The notes: generated from the letters alone by a model not told the origin. Positions 8,534-17,768 are shown, numbered from the stretch's first letter. The stretch: 44,912 bases of DNA from Planctomycetota bacterium (GCA_030635145.1 DAOVZK010000013.1:1-44912); one strand, 5' to 3'. Program-made: numbers and translations.

Positions 8534-8679
8534 GTCCTTTTCTCTCCCATGGGACATTACATGTCGAAAATGTTCAAGATTATTTTGGACAATGGGGCTG
8601 ATTTCGGCAAGAATGTTCCAAAGTATCATGCCGTTAGGCAATAAAGCGGTGCTGGTGTGTTATCAGGAGTTCGTTTTTT

Positions 8680-10875
8680 ATGGGTACGGATACAAACGTC
8701 AAGACGCGTCGGGGTGCGAGCGGTTCTATGGGATTGCTGGAGACTTCACCACCGCGTGAAGTCTTTTGCAGCCATCTCGAATTGCGCCGCGTTCCCAGCG
8801 TTTTACTGCTCTGCCTGCTGACCGTCGTGCTTTTGCTGATTTCATTTCCTCCGTTTGACTGCTGGTTCGCCGCTTATTTCGCATTAGTGCCGTGGGGTTT
8901 GGCGATGTTCGGTGGTGTTCGTCGCAACTGGACATTGGCGGCAGGGTGGCTGACGGGTTTGGTTTTCTGGGCTGGTAGCGTTTATTGGCTGTTTTTTCCG
9001 ACACCGGTCGGATACGCCGGAGCTGTCGTATATCTTTCGCTGTACTGGCTGATCGCGTCGGGAATGGTGCGAACGTCAATTCGTCGCGCGCTGCCGATGT
9101 GGTTCGTCTTGCCGGTCATATGGGTCGGCATCGAGTATATTCGATCGTTGGTTATTTGCTTTCCGTGGTTTTTCCTGTCGCAAACTCAGCACAGCTGCAC
9201 GTCGCTGATCCAGATATCGGATATCACGGGGCAGTACGGGGTATCGTTTTTCGTCGCGATGGTAAATGGCGTTATAATCGATGCCTTATCTGCGCCGCTG
9301 TTTAAGATTTCGTCTCGCGGGCCGCGAATTAACCGAAATATCGCGACTGGTTTTTTCGCCGTACTGCTGACACTCGCAGCCATGCTGAGCTACGGTGCGT
9401 ATCGACTCGGGCAGAATACTACAACGCCCGGGCCGGTAGTTGGTGTTGTTCAGGAGGCGGTTCCGATAACGCTTTCAGGCCGTGGTGTCCCCATTGACGA
9501 AATCTTTGCAATGCATCTCAAACGCTCGCTGGAATTCATCGGCGAAGACTGCGACGTTATCATCTGGCCGGAAACGATGCTCCCACCGGGACTTAATACC
9601 GAGCTGCTCATGGTCAATGTTAACGATCTTGATGACGATAGCGTTCGGGCGATTGCGGCGAATTTGTGGGGGCTGCGGACAACACGCGAAAATTCCCCGG
9701 CCAAGTTGCGATTTTACCTTACCCGAGCCATTGGACGGTGGGGGGGGGCACAAAGCTACAAAATCGCAGCTATCAAGTTGCTCAACGGATACGTGACCCC
9801 GGCCCAGCTGGAAGCGATTGATCCCAATGCTGTGCGGCTGATCGCGGCGGTTCTGCTTGGTGAGCAAAACACCCGCAACGTCAGCGATTCGCAGCTGCGC
9901 GGATGGTGCCGGTTGTTCGTCCGCAACGCCGACACCAGCACTCTGAGCGATGCGGATATATCCTCTGTCTACGCAATGCTCAATATCCCGCCCCGCGAGG
10001 ATATTACGGGATTGTCTCACCAGCAGAAAATAATCGCAGTTCGCGGAACGATCGCTGCGATGTCGAAGCTAAAATCTCTTAATATTCAACGGGCGATAAC
10101 CGAACTGTGCTCGCTGGTCGTCGGATGTCCGATTATCGCCGGTGGGAGTTCGATTCATCTCAACGATTCGCCCACGGGATGGCGTGATTCATGGGAGCTT
10201 CGCAACAGCGTGATGATGTTTGAATTCCAGGCCCCGTTGCAGCCTGTCTACTCCAAGATGCATCTCGTACCGTTCAGCGAATACGTTCCGTTTAAGTACT
10301 CAGCCCCGAAAATTCACAAAATTCTGCGATGGTTTGTTCCGGAAGTTATGCAGCAGCTAAGCCCCGGTGAAGACTGCACGCGGTTTGAAATCAGGCGTGG
10401 CGACAGCAAGTGGGAGATGATAACCCCGGTTTGCTTCGAGGGTTCCGTCGCCGGGCTTTGTCGAAAAATGGTCAACGCCGCCCCCAAGGGCAATTTGGTC
10501 ATGGCTAATCTCTCGAACGATGGTTGGTTTGTTTACAAAGGCAGGGATGGGCAGTATGTCGGCACGACAGAGCAATCGCAGCATCTTTGTCATTACGTTT
10601 TTCGTGCGATAGAAAATCGCATCCCGGTGGTGCGATCCGTAAACACCGGAATCAGCACGATGATCGATTCTAACGGGAAGATTAAATCTATACTGGAGTT
10701 AAGAACCGAAAAATACCGAAAAAGAACTATGGTCACCGGCGTAATGAAAGTACACACCGCGGTGGATACCCGCCGTAGCATATACAGCAGTATCGGTGAT
10801 GTCTTTGCTGTTGCGGTACTTGTGGCGATAGCTGGTGTGATTAGCTGTTTTTACTGGAAAAAAAAGAATGAATAA
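8680..10875 (+). CDS. lnt: Apolipoprotein N-acyltransferase with an internal insertion
   Basis: Lnt adds the third acyl chain to lipoproteins at the periplasmic face of the inner membrane. The N-terminal half has several membrane helices, including the SFPPFDCWFAAYFALVPW segment typical of Lnt. The nitrilase-like domain keeps the catalytic triad: Glu298 in IIWPETM, Lys526 in YSKMHLVPFSEYVPF and Cys585 in TPVCFEG. Glu to Lys spans 228 residues, against about 68 in E. coli. A mostly helical insert of roughly 160 residues (about 305-475) therefore sits just after the catalytic Glu. ATG 8680 has AGGAG 10 bases upstream. The 3' end overlaps the next gene by 8 bases. Confidence 0.93.
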   Translation: MGTDTNVKTRRGASGSMGLLETSPPREVFCSHLELRRVPSVLLLCLLTVVLLLISFPPFDCWFAAYFALVPWGLAMFGGVRRNWTLAAGWLTGLVFWAGSVYWLFFPTPVGYAGAVVYLSLYWLIASGMVRTSIRRALPMWFVLPVIWVGIEYIRSLVICFPWFFLSQTQHSCTSLIQISDITGQYGVSFFVAMVNGVIIDALSAPLFKISSRGPRINRNIATGFFAVLLTLAAMLSYGAYRLGQNTTTPGPVVGVVQEAVPITLSGRGVPIDEIFAMHLKRSLEFIGEDCDVIIWPETMLPPGLNTELLMVNVNDLDDDSVRAIAANLWGLRTTRENSPAKLRFYLTRAIGRWGGAQSYKIAAIKLLNGYVTPAQLEAIDPNAVRLIAAVLLGEQNTRNVSDSQLRGWCRLFVRNADTSTLSDADISSVYAMLNIPPREDITGLSHQQKIIAVRGTIAAMSKLKSLNIQRAITELCSLVVGCPIIAGGSSIHLNDSPTGWRDSWELRNSVMMFEFQAPLQPVYSKMHLVPFSEYVPFKYSAPKIHKILRWFVPEVMQQLSPGEDCTRFEIRRGDSKWEMITPVCFEGSVAGLCRKMVNAAPKGNLVMANLSNDGWFVYKGRDGQYVGTTEQSQHLCHYVFRAIENRIPVVRSVNTGISTMIDSNGKIKSILELRTEKYRKRTMVTGVMKVHTAVDTRRSIYSSIGDVFAVAVLVAIAGVISCFYWKKKNE

Positions 10876-12037
10876 CAGGCGAAACTTATTCGGATATGTT
10901 GGAATATGCAGCGGTTTTGTGTTTATCGCATTGCTGTGTTGCGGATGCTCGGGTTTCAGCTGGAAACAAAAGGCCGAGCCGGTAATTCGGAAAGATCAGC
11001 TCCATGTAGATGCCCGTGCAACATTGCTGCAGGCGGTAAATTCTGACGATCCGCTCGTGCGGGCACATGCGATGGAGGCAATTGGCCAGACACTCAAAAC
11101 ATCTGGTGCCGCCTATCTCATGCAGGGACTAAGCGACAAAGCAGTCATCGTTCGGTACGCCGCAGCCATGGGGTTAGGGGATATCAAGTACAAACCCGCC
11201 GAAAAAAAGCTCGTCGCTGTGGTAGAAAACCCCAAAACCGACGAGCGGGTTGTTTGTGCTGCGATATACGCACTGCATGAAATAGGCAATTATGAATTTG
11301 CATATCAGCTTGGAGTCATTCTCACCAGCCGTTTCGAGTTGGGTAGAGCTTCGGCAGCTCAGGCGATGGGAAAGATGGGCGAAAAGACGGCAATCGGGCC
11401 TTTGAAGACGGCTCTTGGATACGAAAATAACGACGCAGCCAAAATCAATATGGTTGAAGCATTGGCGCTTTTGGGCGATAAGCCAAGCCAGATTCATATC
11501 GAGGCCTATACGCAGAGCTACTTCGTCGACATGCGATTACCCGCCATTCCTGTTATGGCAAAGCTCAATACCTCTCAGGCTAAATTGGTACTTACCAGCC
11601 TGCTTTCGAAGAAAAATCCACCGCGAATCCGTGTTGCTGCCGCTGGAGGTTTGGGCACTATGGGGATGTTTGACGAGAGCGGTTATAAGTTCTGCATCAG
11701 GGCTGCCGAGCATCCTCGCGAGGTTCTCGAAGAAGCCTACCCGAAGTCAAAAAATACTATTACCCCCTCGGGGATTTCGTCTATCCAGAGGCTGGCGGTG
11801 ATGTCGTTGGGTGACATCGAGTGCGTAGGGGCCTTCCCTGTTTTGCAGCGTACGCTCAAAAGCGACGACGGTGCGGTACGCGTTGCTGCAGCATGTGCCA
11901 TTTTGCGAATGCTAGGCCCTAAAATCCCCCAGATATCACCTGGCGGGGGGGTAGATGAGACTCCAAAAAAAGTTGCACCGGTAGCAGGTAAGCCGCTTAA
12001 ACTCCCTGACATGGAAACTGCTGACGGAATGGACTAA
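10868..12037 (+). CDS. HEAT-repeat lipoprotein
   Basis: The 389-residue protein has a membrane-targeting N terminus ending in an imperfect lipobox (CCGC, Cys27). A series of HEAT or PBS-type helical repeats follows, such as DPLVRAHAMEAIGQTL, KAVIVRYAAAMGLGDI and GAVRVAAACAILRMLG. Such repeats normally make a protein-binding scaffold. The ATG lies inside the last codons of lnt with 8 bases of overlap, so the two are translationally coupled. A predicted lipoprotein beside the lipoprotein acyltransferase suggests, but does not show, a shared envelope role. The tail is Pro/Lys-rich. Confidence 0.85.
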   Translation: MNNRRNLFGYVGICSGFVFIALLCCGCSGFSWKQKAEPVIRKDQLHVDARATLLQAVNSDDPLVRAHAMEAIGQTLKTSGAAYLMQGLSDKAVIVRYAAAMGLGDIKYKPAEKKLVAVVENPKTDERVVCAAIYALHEIGNYEFAYQLGVILTSRFELGRASAAQAMGKMGEKTAIGPLKTALGYENNDAAKINMVEALALLGDKPSQIHIEAYTQSYFVDMRLPAIPVMAKLNTSQAKLVLTSLLSKKNPPRIRVAAAGGLGTMGMFDESGYKFCIRAAEHPREVLEEAYPKSKNTITPSGISSIQRLAVMSLGDIECVGAFPVLQRTLKSDDGAVRVAAACAILRMLGPKIPQISPGGGVDETPKKVAPVAGKPLKLPDMETADGMD

Positions 12038-12068
12038 TCGAAAACAGCAGATAGTGGTCTATTTTTGC

Positions 12069-12097
12069 TTGACTTATGTTAAATTTATTGCAGAATA
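12069..12097 (+). promoter_or_regulatory. Putative promoter of the mreC-like/mreB cluster
   Basis: TTGACT (12069-12074) and AGAATA (12092-12097) are 17 bases apart, about 120 bases before the TTG start at 12220. The AT-rich spacer supports a promoter. A small hairpin ATCAATC/GATTGAT follows near 12163. Confidence 0.45.
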
Positions 12098-12219
12098 AGG
12101 CCCCTGTCGTAAAAATTTCCAACAGGATTTAACAAATAATCGAAAGTTGTCCGATATTGTATCAATCATCTGGGATTGATGCGGAAGATCGGTCAATATT
12201 GTGAAGAAGGAGCGTAGCT

Positions 12220-13083
12220 TTGAATATCCTTACCAAGATATGTGTCGTTTTGTTGCTGGTAACGTCGCTTGTTGCCTGCGTGGTTTTTGTGAATATGGCC
12301 ACCGTTCAACCGAATTACAAGTACTACTATGAGCAGGAGAAACTTAAAACTAAGCAGCACGCCAATAGTGCTCGTTCCAAAACGGACACTGCCAACAGGT
12401 CCACTCAGGAGTTGACTGCGGCGAAAAAGAAGCATGCTGACGCAGTGACGGATCTGAAACTCAAGAAGCATAAGCTGGAACTTGCACTGACTGAGGCCAA
12501 AAGAGAAATCTCCAGCTTAAAGAGCAATTTAACAAGCGAACGCGGATCGCTGTCCGGGCTGAATATTTCCCAGAAATCCCTTGTTAAAACGAATGACAAT
12601 TTGCGTAAAGATCTGAAAAATGCAATTGAAGCGGCTCACAAGAAAAGTGCAGCTGCCATCAAGTTTGAAACGATGTTCAAAAAATCCGAGGCGGAAAAAG
12701 AACTCCTCGAAAGGCAGGTCAGTGTTCTTCAGGATCGTGCCAAACGCCAGAAGGCTCAATCCATCAGTCTCAGCCGGCAGATTCAGCGACTTGAACAACG
12801 TTACGGTCACACTGCCGAATCTAAAAATGAGGCTGATCCACTTGCACCGGCCCAACGCGTAACAGGTGCTATCACCGCCATTAAAGACAATCTGGCTAGT
12901 GTCAATCTCGGTTCCAATAGCGGGATGAAAGTCGGAATGAAGCTGATTATCTCCCGTGGTCCCGATTATGTGGGGATGTTGAAGCTGGAAAAAGTTGATG
13001 TCAATGAGGCAGCGGGTATCCTGATGGATGGTAATCCGATGTCGCCTCAAAAGGGTGACAAAGTTACCACAAAACTGGACTAG
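12220..13083 (+). CDS. MreC-like coiled-coil membrane protein
   Basis: The 287-residue protein has one N-terminal membrane helix (about 7-26), a long Lys/Glu/Gln-rich coiled coil (about 35-200), and a compact beta-rich C-terminal domain. That domain contains VTGAITAIKDNLASVNLG and SGMKVGMKLIISRG. The order (helix, coiled coil, beta domain) and the position ahead of mreB are those of MreC, though sequence likeness is weak. The start is a TTG at 12220, supported by GAAGGAG 7 bases upstream; no better ATG exists. It probably links the cytoskeleton to wall synthesis. The role is inferred from architecture and context. Confidence 0.75.
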   Translation: MNILTKICVVLLLVTSLVACVVFVNMATVQPNYKYYYEQEKLKTKQHANSARSKTDTANRSTQELTAAKKKHADAVTDLKLKKHKLELALTEAKREISSLKSNLTSERGSLSGLNISQKSLVKTNDNLRKDLKNAIEAAHKKSAAAIKFETMFKKSEAEKELLERQVSVLQDRAKRQKAQSISLSRQIQRLEQRYGHTAESKNEADPLAPAQRVTGAITAIKDNLASVNLGSNSGMKVGMKLIISRGPDYVGMLKLEKVDVNEAAGILMDGNPMSPQKGDKVTTKLD

Positions 13084-13103
13084 AACCAGGAAGGAATACT
13101 ACT

Positions 13104-13325
13104 GTGACAAGAGCTTCAGGAGAAAATGTTGTTGAAGTCCAACCTGTGCCGGGCATATACACGGCTTTGATGATTGTGGCGGTTTTGGCTTTGTGGATTG
13201 GTATCGGGTTTTCGCTTGTTCGCCTTATGTCAAAGGTGCCGACCTCAAATGATGAACGTGGTGGGTACGGTTTGACTATGGGTGATCTTTTCAATTCGAG
13301 CGATCCTGAGGACGCCGAAAAATAG
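13104..13325 (+). CDS. Small single-pass membrane protein
   Basis: This 73-residue protein starts with GTG at 13104, with AGGAAGG 9 bases upstream. It has one hydrophobic helix (about 19-42) and an acidic, polar tail. It lies 20 bases after the MreC-like gene and about 170 before mreB, so it is likely part of the same cluster. I recognise no family. Its place suggests an accessory role in the shape complex, analogous in position only to MreD. Confidence 0.65.
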   Translation: MTRASGENVVEVQPVPGIYTALMIVAVLALWIGIGFSLVRLMSKVPTSNDERGGYGLTMGDLFNSSDPEDAEK

Positions 13326-13496
13326 ACATTTTATTAGCTTTCCATGCTGGGTTTGGGTTATCATTACGGCCGGCATGGAAATGTTTAATGCGAATCCAAA
13401 CACTCAGGGAATTTCGAGTTGCTGTTTTTTGTACTTGTGCAATGATTCAGGCGACGCGGATGTATTGGATTCAATAAAAGTTAGGAACCCCCGGAT

Positions 13497-14549
13497 ATGA
13501 TCTTTGATTCCCTACTGGGCATGTTTTCGACGGACATGGGTATTGACCTTGGTACTTGTAACACTCTCGTTTGCGTGCGGGGACAGGGGATTGTCTTAAA
13601 TGAACCCTCTGTTGTTGCCGTAAAACGTGGAACCAATCGTGTATTGCAGAACGGCAATGCCGTTGGTGTTGTCGCCAAGGAAATGCTCGGGAAAACCCCC
13701 GGGTCGATTACTGCGATTCGCCCGATGAAAGACGGTGTTATCGCCGACTTCGACATCACCGAATCGATGCTCAGCTATTTCATTCGCAAGGTGCATCGCC
13801 GCCGAACCCTCGTAAAACCGCGAGTGGTTATTGCAATTCCGTCGGGTATAACGGCTGTCGAAAAGCGTGCCGTGCTAAATTCGGCCGAACGTGCCGGTGC
13901 CCGCCACGTATATCTCGTCGACGAACCCATGGCCGCTGCCATCGGGGCCGAACTTCCCGTTACCGAACCGACCGGATCGATGATCGTCGATGTCGGCGGT
14001 GGAACGACCGAAGTGGCGATTATCTCGCTTGCCGACATCTCCGTTTGCGAGTCGATCCGCGTGGCCGGCGACAATATGGACGAATCCATCGCATCGCATA
14101 TGCGGCGAACGTACAATCTCATGATCGGTGAGCAGACGGCCGAGCGTATCAAGATTCAAGTCGGGTCGGCCTCGCCGCTGCCGACGGAACTTACCATGGA
14201 AGTTCGCGGGCGGGACATGATCTCCGGATTACCGCGAAAGACGAATATCTCGTCGGAAGAAGTTCGCGAAGCCATGAAAGAACCCATCGGAGCGATTATC
14301 GACTGCGTTACGCGAACGTTGGAAAAAGCAGAACCAGAACTTGCCGCCGACCTCGTCGAAAACGGAATCGTACTGGCTGGTGGTGGTGCGCTGCTGATGG
14401 GTATGGACACCGTTTTGTCCAACGCGACCGGCCTTGATGTCGTTCTCGCCGATGATCCCCTTACATGCGTCGCCAGAGGAACCGCGGTTTATCTCGAAAA
14501 TCTCGACCTCTGGAAAGACACCATGGAAAGTGGCGAGGACGATTTTTAG
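13497..14549 (+). CDS. mreB: Rod shape-determining protein MreB
   Basis: MreB is the bacterial actin homologue that forms membrane-bound filaments and guides lateral peptidoglycan synthesis. The 350-residue sequence shows the actin-fold motifs: [14 protein letters not shown] (phosphate 1), [33 protein letters not shown] (phosphate 2) and [15 protein letters not shown] (adenosine). An N-terminal amphipathic stretch [10 protein letters not shown] could bind membrane. ATG 13497 has AGGA 10 bases upstream. Length is normal. A short copy of its 3' end is repeated just downstream. Confidence 0.97.
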   Translation: MIFDSLLGMFSTDMGIDLGTCNTLVCVRGQGIVLNEPSVVAVKRGTNRVLQNGNAVGVVAKEMLGKTPGSITAIRPMKDGVIADFDITESMLSYFIRKVHRRRTLVKPRVVIAIPSGITAVEKRAVLNSAERAGARHVYLVDEPMAAAIGAELPVTEPTGSMIVDVGGGTTEVAIISLADISVCESIRVAGDNMDESIASHMRRTYNLMIGEQTAERIKIQVGSASPLPTELTMEVRGRDMISGLPRKTNISSEEVREAMKEPIGAIIDCVTRTLEKAEPELAADLVENGIVLAGGGALLMGMDTVLSNATGLDVVLADDPLTCVARGTAVYLENLDLWKDTMESGEDDF

Positions 14550-14592
14550 ATTTTTTAAATAACCCGCATGGAAAGTGCCGAGGACGTTTTTA
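14522..14592 (+). repeat. Partial duplication of the mreB 3' end
   Basis: CATGGAAAGTGGCGAGGACG (from 14522) and CATGGAAAGTGCCGAGGACG (from 14567) are near-identical direct repeats 45 bases apart, each followed by a T-rich tract. The first encodes the MreB C terminus; the second is outside the gene. This looks like a small tandem duplication that has begun to diverge. Confidence 0.7.
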
Positions 14593-14628
14593 AAATCCGA
14601 ATTTCAGAACATCCTTTTTGTAAACACA

Positions 14629-14652
14629 ATGGCGGCTTCGGCCGCTTTTTTG
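14629..14652 (+). terminator. Terminator after mreB (UUCG tetraloop)
   Basis: GGCGGC-TTCG-GCCGC followed by six T. The exceptionally stable TTCG loop and U tract make a typical rho-independent terminator about 85 bases after the mreB stop. Confidence 0.88.
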
Positions 14653-14720
14653 TTGTTGATTATCGATCAGAAAAACGGCATTCTTCAGGGCATGAAGCAA
14701 AAAACTAGAGCATTGAAAAG

Positions 14721-14850
14721 TTGCCAGTTCGTTTTTTTGCGCTGCGGGTTTGTTCGTGGCAAGGAAGAAACATGAGTCATATTACTCATATTCCGAAATG
14801 TTTCTGACGCAGCTACGGGCAAAGCAAGCCAGTAAAAAGCGAACTGTCAA
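14721..14850 (+). other. Long imperfect inverted repeat, possible structured RNA
   Basis: The arms 14725-14773 and 14798-14846 are both 49 bases. The outer 13 pairs (CAGTTCG then T run, one G-U) and inner 8 pairs (AGAAACAT) match; the middle is mismatched. A small apical stem ATGAG/CTCAT lies inside. The outer pairing extends a few bases further with one mismatch. The element sits between the mreB terminator and the secreted-protein gene, 30 bases before its ATG. It could be a 5' leader structure, a small RNA or a MITE-like insertion. Confidence 0.5.
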
Positions 14851-14879
14851 GTTTGAGATGCTTTAGCGGGAGTAAAGTT

Positions 14880-16088
14880 ATGAAATCGAGTCGAAACGTC
14901 ACATGTTTTTCATTCGTGCTGTTGTTTTCGTTTTTGCTGGCGGCCTCGCCGGCGATGGCGCAGTTTGGTCCTTACAGCAGGGCCTTGAAGCGTGCAAAAA
15001 AAGTCACCAAAGGTGCCGACGACCGAAATCGCGAACTTGACGACGTGATAAATAAAGAGGGGGCGACGAAACCCAAAAAAAAGGCTCGCCGCAAGAAGAA
15101 GAAAAAACCCGCTCCCGCAGTTGCCGTCAAACCCTTAGGCGAGGTAATTTTTTCGACGGCCCCGATCAATCCGCTTGATCCCAGGGATATTACGAAAACT
15201 TTCAAGGCTGGGGATAATATTTATGGGGTTTTACAGCTGCGTAAAAAATTGCAGTTGCTCAGCAGCGACTCTTCCTGGTATGCCCAGCTGAACGTGACGG
15301 TTTTTGTCGATGGTAAACCGCGGCCGGACGGTTCGTTCTGGATTCGCGAGAAACTTTCACCTAACAAGCACATGCTGCTGAACGTTGCCCCCAAACCCGA
15401 CAACCTGATCTCCTACGAAAATTACGACGTGACCTATCAACCGCTTCCGAACTCGTGGGGCACTTGCGGTGGGCCACTGCAGCTGACGAATCTGCTCGCG
15501 ACACTGCCCGCGGGTAAGCATACCGTCAAAATCGTCGTGCGGCACGGCAAGCAGCAGGCCGTCGGAGAATTTACCATCGATGGCGACTTCAAACCGTACG
15601 CGAAACTTTATAAACAGCTACTCGCCCAGAGCATCACGAGGATGAAACTTCCCAAACCCGGCATGGTGGACAAGGAAATCGAGAAGGACATGATCACCAC
15701 CGCCGGTCACGGCCGAGAGTTTAAGGGCTGCGAAATCCTGCAAGCCGTCATCATCTCCCCAAAATGGACGGTCACAAAAGTGAACCTTGGGAAAGATGGT
15801 AGTGTACATTTTCGCTCGCTGCGGGCGGCGTTGGCGATTAAGGACTCCAAGGGCAAATACTGGATCGCCCGCCAGGTTCTTTTTACCGAAGATTATGACG
15901 ACGACGAAGACGACGGCTATGATGAGATGGAACTTTTCAACGCCGGTTATCGCATGCAGACTCTGAAGAAAAACGTCGTACCGGTTGAGGAAAAATCGGC
16001 TGACGCAGAATCAAAACCGGCCGAGCTTGACGTGAAAAAACTCAAAGACGCCAAGCTTGAAAAACCGGCGGTTCCTAAGATTCCCTAG
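14880..16088 (+). CDS. Secreted protein with Lys-rich linker, unknown function
   Basis: The 402-residue product has a signal peptide ending AAASPAMA-like before QFGPYS. A very basic segment of Lys/Arg runs lies at about 60-80. The remaining region is largely beta (DNIYGVLQL, SWYAQLNVTVFVDGK, GKHTVKIVVRHGK) and the tail is acidic and Lys/Pro-rich. No catalytic motif is evident and I do not recognise the family. ATG 14880 is preferred to an upstream ATG because GGGAG lies 7 bases before it. Its stop overlaps the 3' end of cinA by 14 bases in convergent orientation. Confidence 0.75.
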   Translation: MKSSRNVTCFSFVLLFSFLLAASPAMAQFGPYSRALKRAKKVTKGADDRNRELDDVINKEGATKPKKKARRKKKKKPAPAVAVKPLGEVIFSTAPINPLDPRDITKTFKAGDNIYGVLQLRKKLQLLSSDSSWYAQLNVTVFVDGKPRPDGSFWIREKLSPNKHMLLNVAPKPDNLISYENYDVTYQPLPNSWGTCGGPLQLTNLLATLPAGKHTVKIVVRHGKQQAVGEFTIDGDFKPYAKLYKQLLAQSITRMKLPKPGMVDKEIEKDMITTAGHGREFKGCEILQAVIISPKWTVTKVNLGKDGSVHFRSLRAALAIKDSKGKYWIARQVLFTEDYDDDEDDGYDEMELFNAGYRMQTLKKNVVPVEEKSADAESKPAELDVKKLKDAKLEKPAVPKIP

Positions 16089-17352
16089 CGGCCAGCAGCT
16101 CTAATCGAAGTGCGTTGAGGGCAGCGAGTGAGGCACGTTGCCGGATAATTTCTCGCGGATTGTGGTCACCCAGCGTATGTTTTTTGACGGTAACTTCTCC
16201 CCCGGGTTTGCAAAGCGACGTATAGACCAGCCCGAGCGGTTTTTCGGGCGAGCCGCCGGTAGGCCCTGCGACCCCGGTAATTCCAATGCCCCAATCGGTG
16301 CCGAATTTTTCGCACACACCTATTGCCATTGCACCGGACACTTGTTCGCTGACGGCACCGTGAGTTTCCAGAACCGCAGCATCCACACCGAGGATGTGTT
16401 GCTTGATTTCGTTGGCGTAGGCCACGACCCCGCCGCGATAATACTCGCTTGCCCCGCCGATGGACGTCAGCATCGCTCCGATCATTCCGCCCGTACAGCT
16501 TTCTGCTGTTGCCAATGTTTGTCCTGCGCGGCGTAAAAGCTCCCCGATTGCGCCCGCCATGGTGACATCTTCTCCAACGCCCAGCACGAGAGTACCAAGC
16601 CGCTCGCAAATTTTTTCGACGACGTTACCGGCTTGGGTGTCGGCTGTTTCTATGTCGGCAGCGTGAGATGTTATGCGCACCGACACCAGACCGTCGGCGA
16701 CGGTAGTACCGGCCACCACAGGCCCGCTGCGTGTGAGTAAATCTTCAAGCTCAGCTGCGACCGCCGACTCTCCACCCCCGTAAGTTTTGACGACATGATG
16801 CGAAATTACCCCCACCCCGCGCGGTAGTTTCGGGAGAATTTGGTTCTCGAACATTATCCGCATTTCTCGCGGCACACCGGGGGTGACGTAAACGGTTGCA
16901 TTTTCCAGCGTGGCCGTTATCCCGGGTGCCGTGCCGTTGGTATTCGCCATCGCCGCGGCCCCGGCGGGGATCATTGCCTGGATGCGATTGTTGGCGGCCA
17001 TCGGATAATTTCTGCTGCGGAAGAATTTTTCGATTTCGTCGAGCGATTTTTGGTCGAGTGTCAGTTCTGCGTCCATGGCTTGGGCGAGTGCTTGGCGGGT
17101 AAGGTCGTCTGGTGTCGGCCCTAACCCGCCGGTTACGATTACGATATCGGCCTTCACGGCCAGCTGCAAAATGCTGTTGGCTATCAATGGTTGGTCATCC
17201 GATACGGTCGTGTGCGAGGTGGTTTCGATTCCGCAAAGCCCCAGCTGCCGGGCGATCCAGGCGCTGTTGGTGTCGAGACTTTGCCCGGACGTCAGCTCAT
17301 CGCCGACGGACAAAATGCAGGCGGAAATTTTTTTATTACCCTTGCTTGTCAT
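16075..17352 (-). CDS. cinA: CinA family nicotinamide-nucleotide amidohydrolase
   Basis: Two domains are present in 425 residues. The N-terminal MoCF-like (COG1058) domain has SVGDELTSGQ and VIVTGGLGPTPDDLT, linked in the family to ADP-ribose pyrophosphatase activity. The C-terminal PncC domain has ATAESCTGGMIGA and GITGVAGPTGG, which deamidates NMN to recycle pyridine nucleotides. Length is normal for full-length CinA. The start overlaps the stop of the upstream zinc-ribbon gene as ATGA, so the two are co-translated. It converges with the secreted-protein gene. Confidence 0.96.
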   Translation of the reverse strand: MTSKGNKKISACILSVGDELTSGQSLDTNSAWIARQLGLCGIETTSHTTVSDDQPLIANSILQLAVKADIVIVTGGLGPTPDDLTRQALAQAMDAELTLDQKSLDEIEKFFRSRNYPMAANNRIQAMIPAGAAAMANTNGTAPGITATLENATVYVTPGVPREMRIMFENQILPKLPRGVGVISHHVVKTYGGGESAVAAELEDLLTRSGPVVAGTTVADGLVSVRITSHAADIETADTQAGNVVEKICERLGTLVLGVGEDVTMAGAIGELLRRAGQTLATAESCTGGMIGAMLTSIGGASEYYRGGVVAYANEIKQHILGVDAAVLETHGAVSEQVSGAMAIGVCEKFGTDWGIGITGVAGPTGGSPEKPLGLVYTSLCKPGGEVTVKKHTLGDHNPREIIRQRASLAALNALRLELLAARES

Positions 17353-17768
17353 GCAAAATGTTCCTTATCGAGATTCATATTACAGTGTGGGCATTTTTTA
17401 ATAACGGTTCTGTCTATTTCGGGTGCGTTGTCGCTTTGGAGTACAGCATCCGGCGTTAAAATTTCACCGCAGTGCGGACAGCGATCGGTCGGGGCGTGTG
17501 GCTGGCTGCTGCGGTTTTTGCGCAGGCGTCGGTTAAGGCTCGGCAGCGTTTCTCGGCCTGATATCGAGCGGTAATAATCGTGCCAGAAAACGATCGTCGC
17601 CGGGATAGCCGTGAAAAACAGCGAAATTACAAACCACACCCATCGCCGCCGGTTGTAACGCGGGGCCATCATCGAAATTCGCACCGCCGACACCACCAAC
17701 GCCGCCACCAACGCAAGCAGCAACAGAATAGTTCTGAGCTCTAATTTTAAAGCAAGTGCTGTAAGCAT
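17349..17768 (-). CDS. Membrane-anchored zinc-ribbon protein
   Basis: From ATG 17768 the protein has 139 residues with two N-terminal hydrophobic helices (about 10-30 and 43-63). A basic linker and a C-terminal zinc ribbon follow: CPHCGEIL and KKCPHCNMNL, two CxxC knuckles. The frame continues 25 codons further upstream without a convincing start. Its stop overlaps the cinA start by 4 bases. Function unknown; a structural or nucleic-acid/protein-binding role is the usual guess for this fold. Confidence 0.7.
   Translation of the reverse strand: MLTALALKLELRTILLLLALVAALVVSAVRISMMAPRYNRRRWVWFVISLFFTAIPATIVFWHDYYRSISGRETLPSLNRRLRKNRSSQPHAPTDRCPHCGEILTPDAVLQSDNAPEIDRTVIKKCPHCNMNLDKEHFA

Noticed and set aside
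8532-8759. A 75-codon gene before lnt
   Set aside because: It begins in the terminator region and runs into lnt in another frame, with no ribosome binding site or domain.
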